From contig DCHS01000038.1 of NCBI GenBank assembly GCA_002314875.1, forward strand, positions 31,632-95,631: 64,000 nt of DNA, written 5' to 3'. The stretch is from Prevotellaceae bacterium UBA1746 (GTDB lineage: Bacteria; Bacteroidota; Bacteroidia; Bacteroidales; Bacteroidaceae). Each line of letters starts with the position of its first letter. The first letter of the stretch is position 1. A model generated the notes under the pieces. The model was not told where the DNA came from and ran no database searches. It saw only the letters and a list, made by a program, of their open reading frames with translations. Of this stretch, positions 42,832-51,017 are shown in pieces. The translations under genes were made by a program, and so were the position numbers.

Positions 42832-44106
42832 ATGCTGATGATTGATACCCTCTTCCCGGATTATGCTGCTTTGGAGTATGGCCGTAATGAAGCGCAGGCC
42901 ATGCGACTTGCAGAACGCTTGCGTGAAGTTGACCTTCAGACTCTCGTTACGGATGCTGACCGCCGAATGGTGGTCGCAAGATTACGCCGTGAGGGTATTG
43001 ACAATGCCATGCAGCTTGTGAATCTGACGGAAGAGGTTGTCCTTGGCTGGTACAACGTTGGCCATGTATTCCTGACCATCCTCAAGGAGATGCGCGACGA
43101 AGTTCTTACACATCCCGAAAGAGTCATTGCTCACTGGCGTGACCACCTCCGTCTCCTCGTCCTTCCCGATGATCTCGAGGAGGAAGAAGAACCGATGGAT
43201 TTCTTCGGAACTTTGATGACAGCTGAAACGGAATTTTCGTTGGCAGAAGAAACAGAAGTCGTTACAGAGGAAAGAGTTTTTGAAGATGATATCCTTGAAC
43301 TTGAACGGTGCCTTGTTGCTGCCATCCGTACCATGGAGTATCGTTGGGAAGGTGGCGAGGTCCTTCGTAAATTCTTCCTTGAAGGCCTCCCCGTCGAGAC
43401 GATTGTAAAGACTGCGAAACTGGCCTCCAATGCCAGTCTTTTCCGTATCGTCAGCAAACTCTTTACAGAACCTCTACTGACAGGTTATCCAGTCAAGGGT
43501 ATTCAGTTCAGTCATAAGTTATTATCAACTGTAAAAAAACTAAAGAAAGAACTCCTGTACAGCCCTGCAGACGTTCTTGATTGTCTGGAGAAGATTTCGC
43601 CGATGCGTTTCCTCTTCTTCCTCGATCTGACCCTCCTGCAGCGTACGACGGCAGAATCAGCATGGGGAGGTGACTATATCGTCAAGATAGGTGAAGTGCA
43701 GCGTTGCAGAAAAACCCTCCACGATCTCTTTGCCGCTTTGCAGTGGCGTGTTGTACCGACGAAGGAGAATGCGATTCGCAATGCCTTAAAGCCATACGAA
43801 GATAGTTTACTAAAGACAAATGTTCGTTTCCTCCGTGCACTCCTGCATCAGCATCCATGGATAGAACGCAGTAAGGTTGGATATCGTCTTGTTGCTGAGC
43901 GTCTCTGTTACGATTTGGTTCGTATTGCTCGCATCGTCTACGATCTCCCTGAGCCTACGAAGTTGAGCGAGATCTATGCCATCTACGAGCGCTGTTATTT
44001 CGAGCGTCCCCTTGGCGTTTCCATCACTTCCGTACGAGAGCATTTCCCCCATATCCGCAACATCCGTCGCGGCGTTTGGTTCTGGAAAAAAGGAAAAAGA
44101 AAGTAA
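42832..44106 (+). CDS. Probable DNA-binding protein with RNAP alpha-CTD-like segment
   Basis: 424 residues, no signal or membrane helix. Residues about 45-85 ('IDNAMQLVNLTEEVVLGWYN' then VGHVFLTILKEMRDEV) resemble the helix-hairpin-helix of the RNA polymerase alpha C-terminal domain, including the 'L..LTE..LL...N.G...L.EI...L' spacing. An acidic linker follows (LEEEEEPMDF), then a helix-turn-helix-like stretch 'RKFFLEGLPVETIVKTAKLA' (about 180-200). The C-terminus ('SVREHFPHIRNIRRGVWFW') has the look of a winged-helix hairpin. A regulatory or transcription-associated role is inference. The gene has its own strong promoter and terminator, so it is a single-gene unit. Confidence 0.7.
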   Translation: MLMIDTLFPDYAALEYGRNEAQAMRLAERLREVDLQTLVTDADRRMVVARLRREGIDNAMQLVNLTEEVVLGWYNVGHVFLTILKEMRDEVLTHPERVIAHWRDHLRLLVLPDDLEEEEEPMDFFGTLMTAETEFSLAEETEVVTEERVFEDDILELERCLVAAIRTMEYRWEGGEVLRKFFLEGLPVETIVKTAKLASNASLFRIVSKLFTEPLLTGYPVKGIQFSHKLLSTVKKLKKELLYSPADVLDCLEKISPMRFLFFLDLTLLQRTTAESAWGGDYIVKIGEVQRCRKTLHDLFAALQWRVVPTKENAIRNALKPYEDSLLKTNVRFLRALLHQHPWIERSKVGYRLVAERLCYDLVRIARIVYDLPEPTKLSEIYAIYERCYFERPLGVSITSVREHFPHIRNIRRGVWFWKKGKRK

Positions 44107-44128
44107 TTCCGAAGCATTACATAAATGA

Positions 44129-44158
44129 AGATAGGGTACAGGCCCTATCTTTTTTTTG
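44129..44158 (+). terminator. Intrinsic terminator
   Basis: Stem AGATAGGG/CCCTATCT (44129-44136 with 44143-44150), a 6-nt loop, then eight T. Confidence 0.93.
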
Positions 44159-44166
44159 CCCAATAC

Positions 44167-44197
44167 TTTGGTAAATACCAAAAATGTTGTATCTTTG
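44167..44197 (+). promoter_or_regulatory. -33/-7 promoter of carboxyltransferase gene
   Basis: TTTG (44167-44170) and TATCTTTG (44190-44197) are 19 bp apart, leaving a leader of about 77 nt. Confidence 0.82.
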
Positions 44198-44280
44198 CGC
44201 TCGCATTAATTGCAAAACCTCACTACTAACCAAAATATATTTACCTAAAACTGCATTACTAATATAGTACTGCTATCCTC

Positions 44281-46056
44281 ATGGAAAAAAGAAAGATTCA
44301 ATTCTCACTCGTTTACCGTGACATGTTCCAGTCGAGTGGAAAGTTCCAACCGAGGAAAGACCAGTTGGAACGCATAGCACCAGCCATCATCAAGATGGGA
44401 TGCTTTAGCCGTGTTGAAACCAACGGAGGAGCCTTTGAGCAAGTCAACCTCCTCTATGGTGAAAACCCAAACAAAGCCGTTCGTGCATTTACGAAGCCTT
44501 TCAATGAGGTAGGAATCAAGACCCACATGCTGGACCGCGGTCTCAACGCCCTCCGCATGTTCCCTGTTCCCGCTGATGTTCGTCGACTGATGTACAAAGT
44601 GAAGCACGCCCAAGGCGTCGACATCACACGTATCTTCTGCGGTCTGAATGATGTTCGCAACATCATCCCCTCCATCAAATACGCGCTTGAGGCCGGCATG
44701 ACGCCACAGGCTACACTGTGTATTACCACCAGTCCCATCCATACCGCTGAGTACTATGCGAATATCGCTGATCAACTCATCGAAGCTGGTGCACCGGAAA
44801 TCTGTCTCAAGGATATGGCCGGTATCGGCCAGCCTGCTATGCTCGGCGATCTCTGCCGTCGCATCAAGACCAAGCACCCCGAGGTGATCATCCAGTACCA
44901 CGGTCACTCAGGTCCCGGTCTTTCCATGGCAAGCATCCTCGAGGTATGCCGCAATGGTGCCGATGTGATTGATACCGCTATCGAACCCCTCTCCTGGGGC
45001 AAGGTTCATCCAGATATCATCTCCGTTCAGAGCATGCTGAAAAACGCAGGCTTTGACGTTCCCGAAATCAATATGGATGCCTATATGGAGGCTAGAAAAC
45101 TGACGCAGGAATTCATCGATGACTTCCTGGGCTACTTTATGAATCCCTCCAACAAGCTGATGTCCAGCCTTCTTCTCGGCTGTGGCCTCCCTGGCGGTAT
45201 GATGGGATCCATGATGGCCGATCTCGTTGGCGTGATGTCTGCCATTAACAGCAACCGTCAGAAGAAGGGTCTCGAAGCCCTTTCAGAAGACGCCCTCCTC
45301 GTCAAGCTCTTCAACGAGGTGGCTTATGTTTGGCCCCGCGTCGGCTATCCTCCCTTGGTAACGCCTTTCAGCCAGTATGTTAAGAACATCGCGCTGATGA
45401 ACCTTCTCTGCGAATCCATGGATAAGCCCCGTTACTCCATGATGGATAAATCCATCTGGGGCATGATTCTCGGAAAGAGCGGTAAACTCCCCGGAGAAGT
45501 GGCTCCCGAGATCATCGCTTTGGCCAAGGAGAAGGATATGGAGTTCACCGATGCTGATCCACAGTCTTACTATCCCGATGACCTTCAGCGTTTTATCGAT
45601 GAAATGAAGGAGAACGGCTGGGAGCGTGGCGAGGATGACGAGGAACTCTTTGAGTTCGCCATGCATGAGACGCAGTATCGCGATTATAAGAGTGGTGCAG
45701 CCAAGAAACGTTTCCTCGCAGACCTCCAGGCTGCCAAGGACAAGGAGAATGCTGCAGGCATGACGGCAGAAGAAGCTGCCGCCTTAAAGCACGCCAAGGC
45801 CGATGCCATCGTCGCTCCAGAAAACGGTATTGTTCTCTGGGAGGTTAATGGTGATGCAGAAGCCGTAACCTCTATCGAGCCGTTTATCGGTAAGGAATAT
45901 GCAGAGGGAGATTTCTTCTGCTATATAGAAAGTCCCTACGGCTATATTGAAGACGTTCCCGCTGCGCTCGGCGGTTCCCTTGTTGAGGTCACCGTCAAGC
46001 AGGGGTCTCGTGTCCGCAAGGGCGAGGTCATCGCATATATTCAAAGAAAATTATGA
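44281..46056 (+). CDS. OadA/PycB-type carboxyltransferase subunit, biotin lysine absent
   Basis: 591 residues. The carboxyltransferase domain (about 5-300) keeps Arg13-Asp14 and Gln17 in 'VYRDMFQSSGKF', the carbamylated Lys177 in 'ICLKDMAGIG' and the metal ligands His207/His209 in 'YHGHSGPG'. The central conserved domain (about 300-480) contains 'GYPPLVTPFSQYVKNIALMN'. The C-terminal ~80 residues have the biotinyl-domain fold ('ADAIVAPENGIVLWEVNG', 'VEVTVKQGSRVRKGEVIAYI'), but where EAMKM should be the sequence reads ESPYGYIEDV with no Lys, so the domain cannot be biotinylated. A separate biotin carrier must serve it. The enzyme handles pyruvate/oxaloacetate or a related acid; the exact substrate is not decidable from this window. 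Confidence 0.88.
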   Translation: MEKRKIQFSLVYRDMFQSSGKFQPRKDQLERIAPAIIKMGCFSRVETNGGAFEQVNLLYGENPNKAVRAFTKPFNEVGIKTHMLDRGLNALRMFPVPADVRRLMYKVKHAQGVDITRIFCGLNDVRNIIPSIKYALEAGMTPQATLCITTSPIHTAEYYANIADQLIEAGAPEICLKDMAGIGQPAMLGDLCRRIKTKHPEVIIQYHGHSGPGLSMASILEVCRNGADVIDTAIEPLSWGKVHPDIISVQSMLKNAGFDVPEINMDAYMEARKLTQEFIDDFLGYFMNPSNKLMSSLLLGCGLPGGMMGSMMADLVGVMSAINSNRQKKGLEALSEDALLVKLFNEVAYVWPRVGYPPLVTPFSQYVKNIALMNLLCESMDKPRYSMMDKSIWGMILGKSGKLPGEVAPEIIALAKEKDMEFTDADPQSYYPDDLQRFIDEMKENGWERGEDDEELFEFAMHETQYRDYKSGAAKKRFLADLQAAKDKENAAGMTAEEAAALKHAKADAIVAPENGIVLWEVNGDAEAVTSIEPFIGKEYAEGDFFCYIESPYGYIEDVPAALGGSLVEVTVKQGSRVRKGEVIAYIQRKL

Positions 46057-46088
46057 GTTAACAGGGCGTGAGACTGCCTTTTAGGAAG

Positions 46089-46131
46089 TTTTCGGCCCTT
46101 TAACTTTTAACTTCAAACTTTTTACTTTACA
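46089..46131. repeat. TTTAACTT-type AT-rich repeats before DUF4250 gene
   Basis: Words CTTTAACTTTTAACTTCAAA and CTTTTTACTTTACA follow one another between the carboxyltransferase stop and the TTG start at 46132. No clear terminator is present. Confidence 0.5.
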
Positions 46132-46317
46132 TTGCTTCCTGATACATTTCCGAAGGACCCTTTCATGTTGATGAGCTTTGTCAATATGAAACTTCGTGAC
46201 GAATATGCTTCTCTTGATGAGTTGTGTGCCTCTATGGATGTCGACCGGGCTGACATTGAGGTCCAACTCTGGGGAGCAGGTTTCGAATATAGTCCTGAAA
46301 ACAATAAATTCTGGTAA
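46132..46317 (+). CDS. DUF4250 protein, TTG start
   Basis: 61 residues. The start is probably the TTG at 46132, because the family begins just before 'LP..DPFMLMS' and the first ATG (46165) would delete that part. Sequence features are 'PKDPFMLMSFVNMKLRDEYA' and 'SLDELCASMDVDRADIEVQL', a short all-helical protein with an HTH-like look, present in Firmicutes and Bacteroidetes with unknown function. It heads a run of six closely spaced genes up to 50714. Confidence 0.85.
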   Translation: MLPDTFPKDPFMLMSFVNMKLRDEYASLDELCASMDVDRADIEVQLWGAGFEYSPENNKFW

Positions 46318-46335
46318 ACAAGAATTCAACGAACG

Positions 46336-46731
46336 ATGCGCATTTCACGTTTTTATCCACTGACATTTCTTGTCGTCCTCTTTGTGGCGATCATCTGCCT
46401 TATCCCCATCCCGGATCCACCGTTGAAGGATGTCCCCCTTATCGATAAGTGGACCCACATGGCGCTCTTCGGAGGCGTATGTTCCGTTGTACTCTTCGAA
46501 TTGACCCTTAACGGTCTCTTACGCACCCCCTGCAAATGGATTGCCCCTGTTGAGAGCATTCTCTACGGCGGACTCATAGAGATTATGCAGAGCACATTGA
46601 CGACCTGTCGCTTCGGTGACTGGTGGGATTTCGTTGCCGATGCCATTGGTGTTGCTATCGCTTTCCCTATTGCCTACCTCGTCTGCCATTGGATTGAAAA
46701 GCGCTATGGCCTTGGTAAACCGTCGCGATAA
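46336..46731 (+). CDS. VanZ-like membrane protein
   Basis: 131 residues with about four transmembrane helices: residues 7-25 (YPLTFLVVLFVAIICLIPI), 43-60, 72-85 and 103-122 (ADAIGVAIAFPIAYLVCHWI). The VanZ family signature 'IDKWTHMALFGGVCSV' (conserved D-K-x-x-H) and 'GGLIEIMQSTL...R..DWWD..AD..G' are present. VanZ was named for a minor role in teicoplanin resistance; the Bacteroidetes members have no known function. It is 18 bp after DUF4250 and 50 bp before DUF3822. Confidence 0.9.
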   Translation: MRISRFYPLTFLVVLFVAIICLIPIPDPPLKDVPLIDKWTHMALFGGVCSVVLFELTLNGLLRTPCKWIAPVESILYGGLIEIMQSTLTTCRFGDWWDFVADAIGVAIAFPIAYLVCHWIEKRYGLGKPSR

Positions 46732-46781
46732 CGATTTGATCCATAATCACTTTTGCGAAACTTTTATATAATACATATCTC

Positions 46782-47612
46782 GTGCAGTATCTTCAAATAG
46801 ACGACCACAAAATCATCTTTGCTGACTATTCCCTTCCTAGCGCCAGTGACAGGGAAGAGGCTCTCCGTTCAGGAATGTCTCTCATCGACGCATGTTCGCT
46901 GACGATGATAGAGCATAGTCTCCGCCCTGAAATATCTCTGCGGCAGAATTTGCAGGAAATCCGTCAGCAGCATCCTTTGTTCCAAAAAACCTTGGAACTT
47001 GAGGTTCTCGTCAGCGGAAATGCCACCTTGGTTCCTATCACAGAGTATGAGGAGCAGAGTAAAGAAGCATTTTTTCAGTGCGTATTCTCAGAGAGTGAAA
47101 AGTCAAAATTCCGCGTCTTTTCCCAGGTTCTTCCCATGGTTCGTTCCGTGTTGGTATCTGGTGCCCGTGAGAGCATTTGCCAGGCCATAGAGGAAGAATT
47201 CCGTGGTGCAGCCATTACCTACGATTCAACACTCTCCGCCCTTATTCGCCACTTTGCCCCAATCTCCGACAATAAGCACCGTTTCCGTGTCTTCATCCAC
47301 TGCCGTTTCCACTTCGTTGATATTTTCATCTTTGACGGGCGGAACCTAACCATGCTGACAAGTTACGAAGTTGGGAGTGCTATGGATGTTGCCTATTTTG
47401 TCCTCGCCGCAGTTAAGATGCAGGGACTGCCCCTCAAAGACATCCCTTACTATGTCATCGGTGATGCAACCATGGGAGCTGAAGTCCTCGAGGCGATGAA
47501 GAATTTCACGACGCACTGCAAGTTCACGACCCTCGTTGATGAATTCGGTGATCGTCCTCTGACGACACATCCTGCCGTTTCCTATGATCTTGCCGTACGA
47601 ATACTTGACTAA
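46782..47612 (+). CDS. DUF3822 protein, GTG start
   Basis: 276 residues, start GTG at 46782 since no ATG lies before conserved sequence. The protein has an actin-like ATPase (hexokinase-like) two-lobe look: 'KIIFADYSLP', 'LISGNATLVP'-like strands, 'RFRVFIHCRFHFVDIFIFDG' and 'GSAMDVAYFVLAAVKMQGL'. DUF3822 is a Bacteroidetes family almost always next to rsmD, as here (2-bp gap), but without known function. Confidence 0.85.
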   Translation: MQYLQIDDHKIIFADYSLPSASDREEALRSGMSLIDACSLTMIEHSLRPEISLRQNLQEIRQQHPLFQKTLELEVLVSGNATLVPITEYEEQSKEAFFQCVFSESEKSKFRVFSQVLPMVRSVLVSGARESICQAIEEEFRGAAITYDSTLSALIRHFAPISDNKHRFRVFIHCRFHFVDIFIFDGRNLTMLTSYEVGSAMDVAYFVLAAVKMQGLPLKDIPYYVIGDATMGAEVLEAMKNFTTHCKFTTLVDEFGDRPLTTHPAVSYDLAVRILD

Positions 47613-47614
47613 TT

Positions 47615-48178
47615 ATGCGAATAATAACAGGAAAATATAAAGGCAAGCGCTTCGATGTCCCGAGAAGTTTCAAGGCACGTCCGACGACAGACTTTGCCAA
47701 GGAAAACCTTTTCAACGTCCTCCGTGCCTACATAGATTTTGAGGAAACCCGCGCTCTCGACCTCTTTGCTGGAACAGGAAGCATCACCCTCGAACTCTTG
47801 TCCCGCGGCTGTACGGAAGTTGTCAGCGTTGAGAAGGACCGCCAGCACTTTGGCTTTATCAGCCAGGTCCTCCGCAGTCTCAGCGACCCGGCAGCGCATC
47901 CCGTCTGCGCCGATGCCCTCCGATATATTGAACGTTGCAACAGACAGTTTGATCTCATCTTTGCAGATCCTCCCTATGCTCTTAGGGAACTTCCTGAACT
48001 TCCGGACCGCGTGATGAACAGCAACATGCTTGCTCCGGGAGCCATCTTTGTCCTCGAACATGGCAAGGACAATATTTTTTCAGAAAGACCTGATTTTCTC
48101 GAGCACCGTGCCTACGGTAGCGTAAATTTCTCCTTCTTCCGCAAACCAACTCCAGAAGACTCTTCTTCTGAAGCATAA
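47615..48178 (+). CDS. rsmD: 16S rRNA (guanine(966)-N(2))-methyltransferase
   Basis: 187 residues, cytosolic. RsmD methylates G966 of 16S rRNA using S-adenosylmethionine. Motifs: 'MRIITGKYKGKRFDVP' start, 'RPTTDFAKENLFNVL' (about 22), SAM-binding 'ALDLFAGTGSITLELLSRG' (about 46) and catalytic 'DLIFADPPYALRELP' (DPPY at about 117). It lies between DUF3822 and the helicase gene with 2-bp gaps on each side, indicating tight co-translation. Confidence 0.96.
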   Translation: MRIITGKYKGKRFDVPRSFKARPTTDFAKENLFNVLRAYIDFEETRALDLFAGTGSITLELLSRGCTEVVSVEKDRQHFGFISQVLRSLSDPAAHPVCADALRYIERCNRQFDLIFADPPYALRELPELPDRVMNSNMLAPGAIFVLEHGKDNIFSERPDFLEHRAYGSVNFSFFRKPTPEDSSSEA

Positions 48179-48180
48179 AA

Positions 48181-49659
48181 ATGATATCCTCCCTCTTTGC
48201 CGAAAATATCCAACGTGAGTTTCCTCATGCCTTTACCCCGCACCAGCAGATGGCGGCGGAGCGTATCGGTGAGTTCCTTGGCGACCCGCGAGATGATCAG
48301 GCATTTATTTTGAGAGGATATGCTGGTACGGGAAAGACCTCCCTCGTTGCCGCCGTTGTGCGTGTATGGCAGAAACTTGATAACCCCGTTATTCTCCTTG
48401 CACCAACGGGCCGTGCCGCCAAGGTTCTTTCCTATCACGCTGGTATGCCAGCCTTTACGATTCACAAAATCATCTACCGGCAGGAAACTTTCAAAGGCCT
48501 TGATACCCATTTCGACCGTGGATGGAATGCAGCCAAAGATGCTCTCTTCATCGTCGATGAAGCTTCAATGATTCCAGCCCATAGTGGCGGAAACAGCATC
48601 TTCGGAACTGGTGACCTGTTAGAAGATCTTATACATTTCGTCTATAGTGGAAGTGGATGTCGCATCATGTTTGTTGGTGATACAGCCCAGCTCCCACCAG
48701 TAGGGGAGGTTGACAGTCCTGCTCTCCGTCCTTCTGCTCTGAAAGCCTTTGGCCTCAATGTACGAGGAGCCCAGCTGACGGAAGTTGTACGTCAGGAAAG
48801 CATGTCCCCTGTTCTTCGTGAGGCTACCCGTCTCCGAGAGCACCTTGCAGAGCCCAGCGCAATTATGGCCGCTTTCCAAGCTGGGAACTACAATCTACCT
48901 TCCATTGATGTCAGTGGTTCTAAGGAACTTAGCATTCTGCCTGGCAATGAACTCATAGACCAACTGGATGCCTCCTACCGCAATTGGGGTACAGACCAGA
49001 CCATCGTGGTCACACGCAGCAACAAGCGGGCAAATGCTTATAACCAGGGCATTCGTGCACGTATTTTCAATCACGATGAAATCCTGACCCGCGGTGATTT
49101 AGTTATGGCGGTGAAGAACAATTACTATTGGACGGCACAGGCTCAGAAGGAACTCCCCAAAGGTGAGATACTCCCTATGCCGTTCATTGCCAATGGTGAC
49201 TGTGCAGAAGTGGTACGCTATCATCATGTCCACGAGATGCACGGATTTACCTTTGCCGATGCAACTTTGCGTTTCCACGATTACGATGATATGGAAATTG
49301 ATGTGCGAGTGCTTTTCGATACACTGACCTCCGAGGCTCCCGCACTTTCCAACGAAGATCAGCAACGCCTCTTCTTGAGCGTTCTCGAAGATTACGCTGA
49401 TATTCGTAATGAGCGCAACCGTATGAAGGCCGTTCGTGAAGATCCCTATTTCAATGCCCTCCAGATTAAGTACGCATACGCCGTAACTTGTCATAAGGCA
49501 CAGGGTGGTCAGTGGCATGAAGTCTTTGTAGATCAGGGGTATATTCCGGACGATCTTGATCCGGTTTCCTACCTCCGCTGGCTTTACACAGCCTTTACCC
49601 GAACATCAGAAAACCTCTATCTGGTCAACTGGCCAGATAACCAAACAGAATCAAATTAG
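48181..49659 (+). CDS. RecD-like ATP-dependent DNA helicase
   Basis: 492 residues. SF1B helicase motifs: Walker A GYAGTGKTS at 46-54, motif Ia 'ILLAPTGRAAKVLS', Walker B 'LFIVDEASMIP' at about 122, motif III 'IMFVGDTAQLPPVGEVDSPA', motif IV 'ELTEVVRQE'-like, and the C-terminal UvrD_C_2 segment 'KYAYAVTCHKAQGGQWHEVF' with 'YLRWLYTAFTRTSENLYLV'. There is no long N-terminal HhH region as in RecD2, so this is the short Bacteroidetes form. It probably acts in DNA repair or recombination. Confidence 0.93.
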   Translation: MISSLFAENIQREFPHAFTPHQQMAAERIGEFLGDPRDDQAFILRGYAGTGKTSLVAAVVRVWQKLDNPVILLAPTGRAAKVLSYHAGMPAFTIHKIIYRQETFKGLDTHFDRGWNAAKDALFIVDEASMIPAHSGGNSIFGTGDLLEDLIHFVYSGSGCRIMFVGDTAQLPPVGEVDSPALRPSALKAFGLNVRGAQLTEVVRQESMSPVLREATRLREHLAEPSAIMAAFQAGNYNLPSIDVSGSKELSILPGNELIDQLDASYRNWGTDQTIVVTRSNKRANAYNQGIRARIFNHDEILTRGDLVMAVKNNYYWTAQAQKELPKGEILPMPFIANGDCAEVVRYHHVHEMHGFTFADATLRFHDYDDMEIDVRVLFDTLTSEAPALSNEDQQRLFLSVLEDYADIRNERNRMKAVREDPYFNALQIKYAYAVTCHKAQGGQWHEVFVDQGYIPDDLDPVSYLRWLYTAFTRTSENLYLVNWPDNQTESN

Positions 49660-49670
49660 AATTAGCATAT

Positions 49671-50714
49671 ATGCGCAAATACTTTACTCTCCTGGCAGCA
49701 CTCTGCATGATGACTGCCAGTGCACAGAAAGCAAAATTTTCAACAACGGAACTCGATCTTGGTGAAGTGGAGTGGCACACCTCCGCTATGGCAAATATCA
49801 AATTGACGAATACTGGCCATAAGCCATTGTATATCACCAATGTCGAAACCGACTGCGGTTGTACTGTGGTGTCTTGGAGCCATGCCGCTATTGCCCCGAA
49901 TGAGACAACAACGATTACTGCGACCTACGATGCTGAGACGCTCGGCTATTTCGGTCGCTATATCAGTGTTACAACCAATGCCGATACTGAACCCGTTGAA
50001 ATTCTCATCTTTGGCCGTGTTCTTACCGAAGTCCATGACATTGCCCGTGATTTCCCCATTCAAATTGATGATATCTATCTTTCTGCTGATAATGTGGAGT
50101 TTGATGATATTAATCTCGGCGATAATCCTTCGCAGATTATCTATGTCCTCAACAAGGGAAAGCAGAACTATATGCCAGAACTCATGCACCTGCCTAAGTA
50201 TCTAACGATGAATGCTCAGCCCGAGATTCTTCGTCCTGGTCGTATGGGAAAAATTGCTTTGACCATTGATAGTCGTCAGTTGCCTTCAATGGGTTTGAAC
50301 CAGACCAGTATCTATGTGGCACGCTATCCTGGCGATAAGGTCCGTAAGGCAGCAGAGATTGGTATTAGCGCAACCCTGCTTCCTCAGTTTGAGGGCAATG
50401 CAGTACAGCTACAGCAGCAACCCGTCGCTGATATTCCTACCTTTATAGATTTAGGAAATGGCAAGAAAAAGATGAAGGGATCCTTGACTCTCGAGAATAA
50501 GGGAACGGGTGTCCTCCATGTCTCAAAACTCCAGGTATATAATCCCGGCATCACAGTTTCTCTCTCAAAGAGTGTCCTCGCTCCTGGCGAGAAGGCCACC
50601 TTGCGTGTCAGCGTGTCTGGTGCTAACGATAAATTCAAGGGCCGCCGTCGTATTCTCCTTATCACCGATGACCCCAACAATTCCAAGATTACCATCGATG
50701 TGAACGCTCAGTAG
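49671..50714 (+). CDS. DUF1573 domain protein, exported
   Basis: 347 residues with signal peptide MRKYFTLLAALCMMTASA. DUF1573 Ig-like module at about 22-120: 'ELDLGEVEWHTSAMANIKLT', 'ITNVETDCGCTVVSWSHAAI', 'PNETTTITATYDAE'. A second Ig-like module follows near 230-345 ('GSLTLENKGTGVLHVSKLQV', 'LAPGEKATLRVSVSG'). Probably periplasmic or surface, and possibly part of cell-envelope assembly. Function unknown. It is 11 bp after the helicase gene and last in the operon. Confidence 0.9.
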   Translation: MRKYFTLLAALCMMTASAQKAKFSTTELDLGEVEWHTSAMANIKLTNTGHKPLYITNVETDCGCTVVSWSHAAIAPNETTTITATYDAETLGYFGRYISVTTNADTEPVEILIFGRVLTEVHDIARDFPIQIDDIYLSADNVEFDDINLGDNPSQIIYVLNKGKQNYMPELMHLPKYLTMNAQPEILRPGRMGKIALTIDSRQLPSMGLNQTSIYVARYPGDKVRKAAEIGISATLLPQFEGNAVQLQQQPVADIPTFIDLGNGKKKMKGSLTLENKGTGVLHVSKLQVYNPGITVSLSKSVLAPGEKATLRVSVSGANDKFKGRRRILLITDDPNNSKITIDVNAQ

Positions 50715-50791
50715 CGTTTTCAAAAACAAAGGTATCGGGAGTTAAAGGGTAAAAAAGTAGGGCAAAATTTCTCTGTTTCAGAAAATAGTCG

Positions 50792-50799
50792 TACATTTG
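50792..50799 (+). promoter_or_regulatory. -7 element before tRNA-Pro
   Basis: TACATTTG fits TAnnTTTG, about 60 bp before the tRNA. No clear -33 TTTG is found. Confidence 0.55.
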
Positions 50800-50860
50800 C
50801 ACCTGAAATCGTCGCAAGGACAACAGTTTTATAAGTTATATTTCCGATGATTTCGCCATT

Positions 50861-50933
50861 CGGATAGTAGCGCAGTTGGTAGCGCACTACGTTCGGGACG
50901 TAGGGGTCGGGCGTTCGAGTCGCCTCTATCCGA
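50861..50933 (+). tRNA. tRNA-Pro (anticodon CGG)
   Basis: 73 nt, full cloverleaf. Acceptor CGGATAG/CTATCCG, D stem GCGC/GCGC, anticodon stem CTACG/CGTAG around TTCGGGA with anticodon CGG at 50894-50896, T stem GGGCG/CGCCT around TTCGAGT. C1-G72 and A73 are proline identity features. The CCA end is not encoded. Confidence 0.95.
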
Positions 50934-50939
50934 CAGGAG

Positions 50940-50968
50940 AACAGCAAAGGAAACTTTGCTGTTTTTTT
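50940..50968 (+). terminator. Terminator after tRNA-Pro
   Basis: Stem ACAGCAAAG/CTTTGCTGT (50941-50949 with 50954-50962) closed by a GAAA tetraloop and followed by six T. Confidence 0.92.
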
Positions 50969-50988
50969 GTTAATACGTATTATATTTG
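50955..50988 (+). promoter_or_regulatory. Promoter of LytTR regulator gene
   Basis: TATATTTG (50981-50988) is the -7 element; TTTG at 50955-50958, inside the tRNA terminator stem, is 22 bp away. The element lies downstream of the TTG at 50967, which supports the ATG start at 51018. Confidence 0.6.
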
Positions 50989-51017
50989 TGGCTATAACAG
51001 GTAAACTTGATTTTGAT

